47,944 nt of DNA from Caldimicrobium sp. Its GTDB lineage: Bacteria > Desulfobacterota > Thermodesulfobacteria > Thermodesulfobacteriales > Thermodesulfobacteriaceae. The position numbers and the translations under genes are program-made. The stretch spans positions 1 to 47,944 of the forward strand of contig JANXCE010000014.1 in the NCBI GenBank assembly GCA_025059715.1, in the 5' to 3' direction. The notes under the pieces are model-generated. The model made no database searches and was not told the DNA's origin. It worked only from the letters and a program-made list of their open reading frames with translations. Below, one piece after another: positions 44,377-47,944 of this stretch (positions are counted from its first letter, which is position 1; each line of letters starts with the position of its first letter).

Positions 44377-45213
44377 CCCTTTCTTGGTAGTAACTAAAAT
44401 TGGCTTTGAAGAAAAACTTGCCACTCTCTCACTGACACTACCAATTAGTAGCCTCTCCAAACCTGTTCTTCCGTATTTGCCTAAGACAAGAAGACCCACA
44501 TCACTATTTTCACCTCTTTCTAAAATCATTTTGAAGGGTTCTCCCTGAAGGACCTCTCTTTCTACCTTGATCCCTCTTGCTTCCGCCTCCTTAGCTGCAG
44601 AGTTGACTGCTTCTTCAGCATAGGGTAAGTTTTCCAGCTTTTTAGCTACCGACATAACAATCATAGGTATACCAAGGTTTTGGGCTATTTCCATAGCTTT
44701 TTCCACCGCAACTCTACTTTGTAGTGACCCATCTGTAGCAACAAGTATCTTATTTATTTCAAAGCTTTTAACTTCTAAGGGTATAATTAAAACATCACAG
44801 GGGGCACCACCAATAATTTTCTTTTTTAATAGTCTTAAAGGGCTTCTCATTCTTCCCATTACAATTAAATCTGCCCCTATGGCTTTTGCCTCTTTGATTA
44901 TGTATTCCTCTGGACCTTCACCAATAAAACAGGTTGTCTTAACAGGTATGTTCTTTTGGATGCAGGTTTCTTTGATTTGTTTTAACTTCGTATCTACTCT
45001 TTGTTCCACTACATCAGAAACATAGGGCACAGACTCCCAAACATCTGCAAGTAAGTGTGAGATCTCTGCATAACACAAAACATGAAGAGTAGCTTGGCAA
45101 CATTGAGCTATCTTTATGGCGGTTTGGACTAGTATGTCATCACTTTGTGAGGCATCGGTAACTAAAACCACATTTTTCAAGTTGCCAAAGGGACAACAGA
45201 TTTTTTCATCCAT
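44371..45213 (-). CDS. Tandem universal stress protein (UspA x2)
   Basis: This 280-residue protein has two Usp domains. The second keeps the ATP-binding pattern (GKYGRTGLERLLIGSVSERV, then PILV); the first has a degenerate version (GRMRSPLRLLKKKIIGG). One nucleotide-binding and one degenerate domain is common in tandem Usps. It is the last gene of the minus-strand TSUP operon, 24 bases after the two-TM partner. Usp proteins are often encoded with or fused to transporters and bind nucleotides to adjust transport, so regulation of the TSUP permease is plausible. Confidence 0.9.
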   Translation of the reverse strand: MDEKICCPFGNLKNVVLVTDASQSDDILVQTAIKIAQCCQATLHVLCYAEISHLLADVWESVPYVSDVVEQRVDTKLKQIKETCIQKNIPVKTTCFIGEGPEEYIIKEAKAIGADLIVMGRMRSPLRLLKKKIIGGAPCDVLIIPLEVKSFEINKILVATDGSLQSRVAVEKAMEIAQNLGIPMIVMSVAKKLENLPYAEEAVNSAAKEAEARGIKVEREVLQGEPFKMILERGENSDVGLLVLGKYGRTGLERLLIGSVSERVASFSSKPILVTTKKGA

Positions 45214-45237
45214 AATATCCTCCTGAAGTAATTTTTT

Positions 45238-45981
45238 TTAGACTTCCTTTTTGATTTTAGCTTTTTTAGTAGATAATCCAAATCCTTCAAATAAAAGTAA
45301 GATTGAATAACCAAACCACATAGTATACACTACATAAAACAAGAGCATTCCTAACACTAACCAGGCTTGTTCACTGAGTTTTTGTGGTTCAATTTTATAA
45401 AAATTATAGGCGGGTTCTATAGCCTTGGTCAAAACTGAATTTATTATCTTAGCCTCTACAGTTTTCTTTTTTAAAATGTAATCTTTTTGAAGTTGTCCCA
45501 GAGTAAAGTGCCATTGTCTAAAGAGTCTTTTTTCATCTTGGACTTCATATTTGTTTCTTATAAATTCCCCCTTGTTCCAATACATATTGTCCGCATCTTC
45601 TAAAGCGGATATTAAAACCTGACCCAAATCACCACTGATTTTAACAGTATGTTCGTTAATTTCTACAGATGCTCCCTGTTTTTCATAGAGGAGTTTAATA
45701 AAATGGATTCTTCTTTGAGTATCCGCAGGAGTATCTTCAGGTCTTCTGGGATTAATTTCTAAGTTAAAGGTAATTCCTAAGTATTTTTGGACATCCCTTT
45801 GTAGCTTGGGTATAAAATAAGCGGAACCTTTAGCCAGACGATTAAAGATGTTATCGGAGTAGCTTAGAAAGTTTTCTTTGTTAGGTCCATATAGGGGAAG
45901 AAACATAAGAATGAGCACCCCAAGAAAACCAATCATTAGTAAAGAACCTAAAAGGAACTTGTCTTTATTTTTAATAAGCAT
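45238..45981 (-). CDS. Two-TM partner protein of the TSUP permease, copy 2
   Basis: This 247-residue homologue of the protein at 38533-39282 shares the same plan: N-terminal helix (10-31), periplasmic domain, C-terminal helix and charged tail. Conserved segments include FLPLYGPNKE, RLAKGSAYFIPKL, ALEDADNMYWNKGEFIRNKY and KAIEPAYNFYKI. It starts one base before the permease stop region and precedes the universal stress gene. No known family is recognised; the strict pairing with TSUP permeases argues for a joint complex. Confidence 0.75.
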   Translation of the reverse strand: MLIKNKDKFLLGSLLMIGFLGVLILMFLPLYGPNKENFLSYSDNIFNRLAKGSAYFIPKLQRDVQKYLGITFNLEINPRRPEDTPADTQRRIHFIKLLYEKQGASVEINEHTVKISGDLGQVLISALEDADNMYWNKGEFIRNKYEVQDEKRLFRQWHFTLGQLQKDYILKKKTVEAKIINSVLTKAIEPAYNFYKIEPQKLSEQAWLVLGMLLFYVVYTMWFGYSILLLFEGFGLSTKKAKIKKEV

Positions 45982-45982
45982 T

Positions 45983-47239
45983 TTACACCTCCTCTCTTAA
46001 GTCTTTGATATGTCTGAAAAATTCAAAAATAACCCAGAGACCAAAGAGAGCTACAATTGCCCAAAAGAGAATGTTCCCCACTTGAGCAATTATCAGGCAT
46101 AATTCCTTAGGCCAGTTTATTAAATTCATAGAACGAAACTTATCTGGAAGCACGGTAATTCGGTTGACAAAACCAGCTAAGATAGTTAAAGCATAAAAAC
46201 CTCTGATAACAATACCAGGAACTACTTTAGTAGTTAGGGCTCCTATTTGAATACCAATTAGAGAGCCTAAAAGTAGTCCCATAGCTAAGGTGTAAAATAC
46301 AAATCCATAAATAGCATATTGGGTGATTGAGGCGTATCCTGCAGTAAAAATTATTTGAAAGATATCGGTGCCAACTGTGGTAGGTGTGGAAACACCAAAT
46401 ACATATATGAACATCGGAAAGGTTATAAATCCACCACCTACTCCCATTATTGCAGCCAATAAGCCAACAATGAATCCACCGATAGCCAAAAATAACCAAG
46501 AGATCTGTCTTCCGCCAAAATCTTCGTCAAAGTGTAAAATAGGAGGAGGAAATTTTATGCTCTGTAATTTTATAGCCACTCCTGTTAAACCAACAGGAGC
46601 TTTGATGCTAGTTGATAAAATCTTTCCTTCTTTAGCTTTTCTTCTTGTAACAAAGAAGTCATAAAGAGCATAAAAGCCGAGAATTCCCAATATTATCGCA
46701 TAAACAATACTTATAAAGGCATCGCTAAGTAAGGGATCTATGTTGTAGAGAGTCCGATTTATATACCCGCCTACAGTAGCTCCTCCCACAGAACCAATGA
46801 GAAAGGCTATCGCCAAGGCAATGTTGACATTTCCTAATTTTTTATGGATTACGGTCCCCATAATAGCTTTAGCAAAGATATGGAACTGATCGGTTCCTAC
46901 CGCCATGATGCCCTTAACTCCCATGGACATAAGGGCTGGAGCTATTACAAATCCACCTCCAGCACCAATACATCCCGTAATTAATCCTGCAGCAAAACCT
47001 ACAGCTGTTGATCCCCAGAAAATAAGACTTGTGTAATACACGGGGCCATAGGCTTGTTTACCTCCAATAAAATCCTTACCTGAGGCCTCTAAAACAGTGA
47101 CCAAAAAAATAGGCACTAACAGGGCAATTAAGATTAAAAATCTCTTCCTACTTTTGAGAATGTTATCAGCCATTTGCTTTTCCCATTGTGCATGATAGCT
47201 TGAAGCAAGCATCATAGCATTATAAAATTTTCTTAACAT
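45983..47239 (-). CDS. TSUP (TauE/SafE-like) anion permease, copy 2
   Basis: This 418-residue near twin of the permease at 37276-38529 shares long identical stretches (for example FAAGLITGCIGAGGGF, MSMGVKGIMAVGTDQFHIFA and GALTTKVVPG). It also has the YHAQWEKQM soluble N-terminal helix and the same central loop. It leads the minus-strand operon permease / two-TM partner / universal stress protein, and GGGAGGGGGC precedes its ATG. The two copies may differ in regulation (one with kinases, one with Usp) rather than in substrate. Confidence 0.85.
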   Translation of the reverse strand: MLRKFYNAMMLASSYHAQWEKQMADNILKSRKRFLILIALLVPIFLVTVLEASGKDFIGGKQAYGPVYYTSLIFWGSTAVGFAAGLITGCIGAGGGFVIAPALMSMGVKGIMAVGTDQFHIFAKAIMGTVIHKKLGNVNIALAIAFLIGSVGGATVGGYINRTLYNIDPLLSDAFISIVYAIILGILGFYALYDFFVTRRKAKEGKILSTSIKAPVGLTGVAIKLQSIKFPPPILHFDEDFGGRQISWLFLAIGGFIVGLLAAIMGVGGGFITFPMFIYVFGVSTPTTVGTDIFQIIFTAGYASITQYAIYGFVFYTLAMGLLLGSLIGIQIGALTTKVVPGIVIRGFYALTILAGFVNRITVLPDKFRSMNLINWPKELCLIIAQVGNILFWAIVALFGLWVIFEFFRHIKDLREEV

Positions 47240-47291
47240 GCCCCCCTCCCGATGAATTTTTATTGTAGATTTTGTTTTGAAAATTTGTTTT

Positions 47292-47319
47292 TGTTTAGCA
47301 TAATCTTCTTAGTTGTCAA
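47292..47319 (-). promoter_or_regulatory. Possible sigma-70 promoter of the second TSUP operon
   Basis: On the minus strand a perfect TTGACA (47314-47319) is followed after 16 bases by TAAACA (47292-47297), a poor -10. The start would fall about 45 bases before the permease gene. Confidence 0.4.
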
Positions 47320-47384
47320 GATTAATTATGGTTAGTTTTAGTGGAAATTTTCTCAAATAACACTAGCCCCCTCCCCTGCATAAG

Positions 47385-47944
47385 TTCAAGGTCTTTTTAG
47401 CCTCTCACTAACCCCTTCTCCCATCAAAGACTTAAAAATGCTGCAAAAACATGAAGCAATCAAAGATGCATCCCAAAGAAAAGAAGTTGCCCTTAGACTA
47501 AAGGTCATCGAATTCTCAACTCCTTCGGCACAAAGGCCCACAGTCGAAGTATTCGGTATCTGAAGAGCTTACGATTTATAGATCGAAGAAACTTTTTATA
47601 TTCAAACCAAGGACACCAAAAAGGAAACGCTTAAAAGAGGGTGGCCATAGGAGGTAATGGAATTTATCCTGAGTTGCAGGAGTGAATCTCCTCGCATAGG
47701 CAGGGAAAAACTTAAGCTTTTGATGGATAGATTTTATAGGAAGAGGGGTATAGTTAGGGTGTCCGTATCTACGATTGGAAGGATTATAAGGTATTTGAAA
47801 GAGAGGGGGTTACTTCGAGGAGAGGAAGTGAAGAAGCTTAGTTATTATGGGAAGACGGGAAGGTTTATTGAGAGGGAGAAGAGGAGGCAAAAGATGTGTC
47901 TATTAGATTTGGATTTGCCTTTGAAATGTAGTCGTTTATCGAGG
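47385..47944 (+). pseudogene. Decayed IS transposase 5' part (right copy)
   Basis: Starting with an ATG at 47440, the plus strand encodes MLQKHEAIKDASQRKEV like the left remnant. A shifted frame carries a helix-turn-helix (SEELTIYRSKKLF) and the basic linker PRTPKRKRLKRGWP. After a stop, EVMEFILS, PRIGREKLKLLMDRF and VSVSTIGRIIRYLKERGLL follow. Several frameshifts and stops make it inactive. Unlike the left copy it keeps the helix-turn-helix region. The catalytic core, if any, lies beyond the window. IS481-type by motif style. Confidence 0.7.

Overview
The window is AT-rich and reads as chromosomal DNA of a thermophilic, sulfur- or metal-respiring bacterium. It combines multiheme cytochromes, NrfD-type quinone enzymes, a Mo-bisPGD reductase, TAXI-TRAP transport and duplicated TSUP (TauE/SafE-like) permeases. 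Protein style and low GC suggest Thermodesulfobacteriota (a Caldimicrobium/Thermodesulfobacterium-like lineage). That placement is an inference from memory and was not tested.

Region 1 (about 0.75-13.5 kb, all minus strand) is a respiratory oxyanion locus. In transcription order the structural genes encode an octaheme cytochrome, a Tat-exported 4x[4Fe-4S] protein, an NrfD membrane subunit, a dodecaheme cytochrome, a Tat-exported molybdopterin oxidoreductase, its ferredoxin-like subunit and a TorD chaperone. Upstream lies a sensor set: a PhnD-like periplasmic binding protein, a histidine kinase and a sigma-54 activator. A -24/-12 promoter (9948-9963) sits between the activator gene and the structural genes. 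The catalytic subunit keeps the residue pattern I associate with respiratory arsenate reductase (ArrA/ArxA). The binding-protein/kinase/regulator triad matches the XSR sets known beside arr, arx and aio genes.

Region 2 (13.8-22.6 kb) has an EAL phosphodiesterase, a START-like protein, a degenerate stretch, sdhABCD (succinate dehydrogenase or fumarate reductase) and a divergent TAXI-TRAP operon with a fused permease.

Region 3 (23.1-28.3 kb, minus strand) is a metK-ahcY-umuDC operon, followed by a broken SnoaL/SgcJ-like gene and a SpoU RNA methyltransferase.

Region 4 (28.4-37.1 kb, minus strand) is a twelve-gene cbb3 oxidase operon. It runs ccoN, ccoO, a monoheme ccoP, two microproteins, ccoG, a ccoH-like gene, a NosL-like and a YtkA-like copper-handling gene, a small TSUP-type membrane gene, ccoI and ccoS. 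It implies O2 reduction or detoxification at high affinity.

Region 5 (37.2-47.2 kb) has two convergent operons. Each begins with a nearly duplicate TSUP permease plus a two-TM partner. The plus-strand operon continues with a receiver protein, a histidine kinase, a PEP-synthase-like phosphohistidine protein that lacks the PEP-binding barrel, and a CheY-like receiver. The minus-strand operon ends with a tandem universal stress protein. This signalling/transport set is the least explained system here.

Both ends of the window are decayed, outward-facing copies of the same insertion-sequence transposase, so the whole segment is bracketed by an inverted repeat. No tRNA, rRNA or CRISPR array was seen.
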